The translations under genes were made by a program, and so were the position numbers. Under the pieces are notes generated by a model. That model was given only the letters and a program-made list of their open reading frames with translations. It had not been told where the DNA came from and searched no databases. This document shows positions 4,906 through 5,342 of a stretch of DNA of 5,342 nucleotides, in pieces. The DNA is taken from the NCBI GenBank assembly GCA_947587115.1, contig CANPXY010000075.1:1-5342 (forward strand), written 5' to 3'. Each line of letters starts with the position of its first letter. The stretch's first letter is position 1. The DNA is from an uncultured Bacilli bacterium (GTDB taxonomy: Bacteria; Bacillota_I; Bacilli_A; RF39; UBA660).

Positions 4906-5342
4906 GAATAACATGTTAACCCTCACGGGTAAAGAAAATTTCGAAACACTGGTTAAGAAAATTGTCAAAGATACTATTGAAACCGACTACGGTTTAACGC
5001 TTGTTGACAACACCGATCATGATACCCACTATATCAATGAAATACCATTTAAATGGCTAAAAACCGATTATCCATTGATGGTTAACGGGCGAGTGAGAAT
5101 TGACCCCGAAAAGTATTTGATCTATAACGAGGGAGATAGCAATATAAAATCCGAAGGAGGGCAATTAGAACTTACCAACGGAAACGATAGTGGAAGCATT
5201 AAAAGAATCATTATTGACTCTTATAATGATGAATTAAGATGTTGGGTTGCCCCTAAAGAGGAATCATCTAGTAACCCCTCTTGGAAAATTTTCCACATCG
5301 ATACTACTAAAAAAGAAGACGTTGATTTAAGGGGGGGGGGGG
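4895..5342 (+). CDS. Virion- or tail-fibre-like protein, 3' partial (paralogue 2)
   Basis: The frame is open from ATG 4895 to the window end (149 codons) with no stop. It is a paralogue of the preceding 138-aa protein: MPTT start, KENFETLVKKIV (13-24; compare KEDFETQVKEIV), DYGLTL (31-36; compare EYGIEV), VNGRVRIDPE (63-72), SEGGQLEL (86-93) and IIIDSYNDELRCW (105-117). It has an insertion of about ten residues before the NG motif and a different, Ser-rich end (KEESSSNPSW). AGGAG (4881-4885) lies nine bases before the ATG. The last residues, R followed by Gly, come from a run of G that may be artefactual, so the true C-terminus is unknown beyond about DVDL (residues 142-145). Role as for paralogue 1: probably a virion or receptor-binding component, by inference. 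Confidence 0.8.
   Translation, partial: MPTTNNMLTLTGKENFETLVKKIVKDTIETDYGLTLVDNTDHDTHYINEIPFKWLKTDYPLMVNGRVRIDPEKYLIYNEGDSNIKSEGGQLELTNGNDSGSIKRIIIDSYNDELRCWVAPKEESSSNPSWKIFHIDTTKKEDVDLRGGG
5331..5342 (+). other. Terminal run of 12 G, probable artefact
   Basis: The window ends in twelve consecutive G in an otherwise AT-rich sequence, where the longest other G run I see is five. Poly-G at read or contig ends is a known artefact of two-colour sequencing chemistry. The bases should not be trusted as coding sequence for the last residues of the second paralogue. Confidence 0.75.

Noticed and set aside
4750..5342. CRISPR array, diversity-generating retroelement or retron
   Set aside because: There are only two repeat copies and no regular spacers, and no reverse transcriptase or template/variable repeat pair is visible.

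Overview
The window is AT-rich, densely packed and coded entirely on the + strand. Short gaps, strong Shine-Dalgarno sites and two compact Rho-independent terminators point to a bacteriophage or phage-like element of a low-GC bacterium. The best-supported gene is a short DnaN-like sliding clamp, which fits a phage replication module. A pair of tandem paralogous small genes near the right end carries a motif (S/K-x-E-G-G-Q-L-E-L, then I-D-x-[FY]-x-[DN]-[DE]-x-[LF]-R) that resembles repeats in phage tail-fibre and virion proteins. The host cannot be told from this window.

Layout. Bases 2-67 are the acidic C-terminal end of a gene that starts outside the window, followed by a terminator (88-124). 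A TATAAT-type promoter candidate then leads into a four-gene operon (172-3919): two unrecognised helical proteins of 524 and 394 aa, the 214-aa clamp-like protein, and a 107-aa unknown protein whose ATG overlaps the clamp stop codon as ATGA. A near-perfect terminator (3922-3946) closes this unit. A 74-aa low-complexity protein follows, then two leader-plus-gene modules in tandem (leaders starting at 4252 and 4814, genes at 4333 and 4895). The second gene runs off the end into a run of 12 G that looks like a sequencing or assembly artefact.

How it may work together. The acidic tail at the left (like those of phage ssDNA-binding or recombination proteins) and the clamp suggest a DNA-replication or late-transcription cluster. 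The two large unknown proteins between them are candidates for partners, but they show no ATP-binding motif, so they are not obvious clamp loaders.

The most unusual part is the leader shared by the two right-hand genes. Each has a 25-nt perfect inverted repeat exactly 44 nt before the start codon. The two copies differ at three base pairs, and every difference is compensated in the other arm, so pairing has been kept while sequence changed. A second hairpin in each leader pairs the Shine-Dalgarno flank with codons 2-4 of the gene and leaves the ATG in the loop. Together these look like a conserved RNA control element on a family of small virion-like genes that may continue beyond the window.
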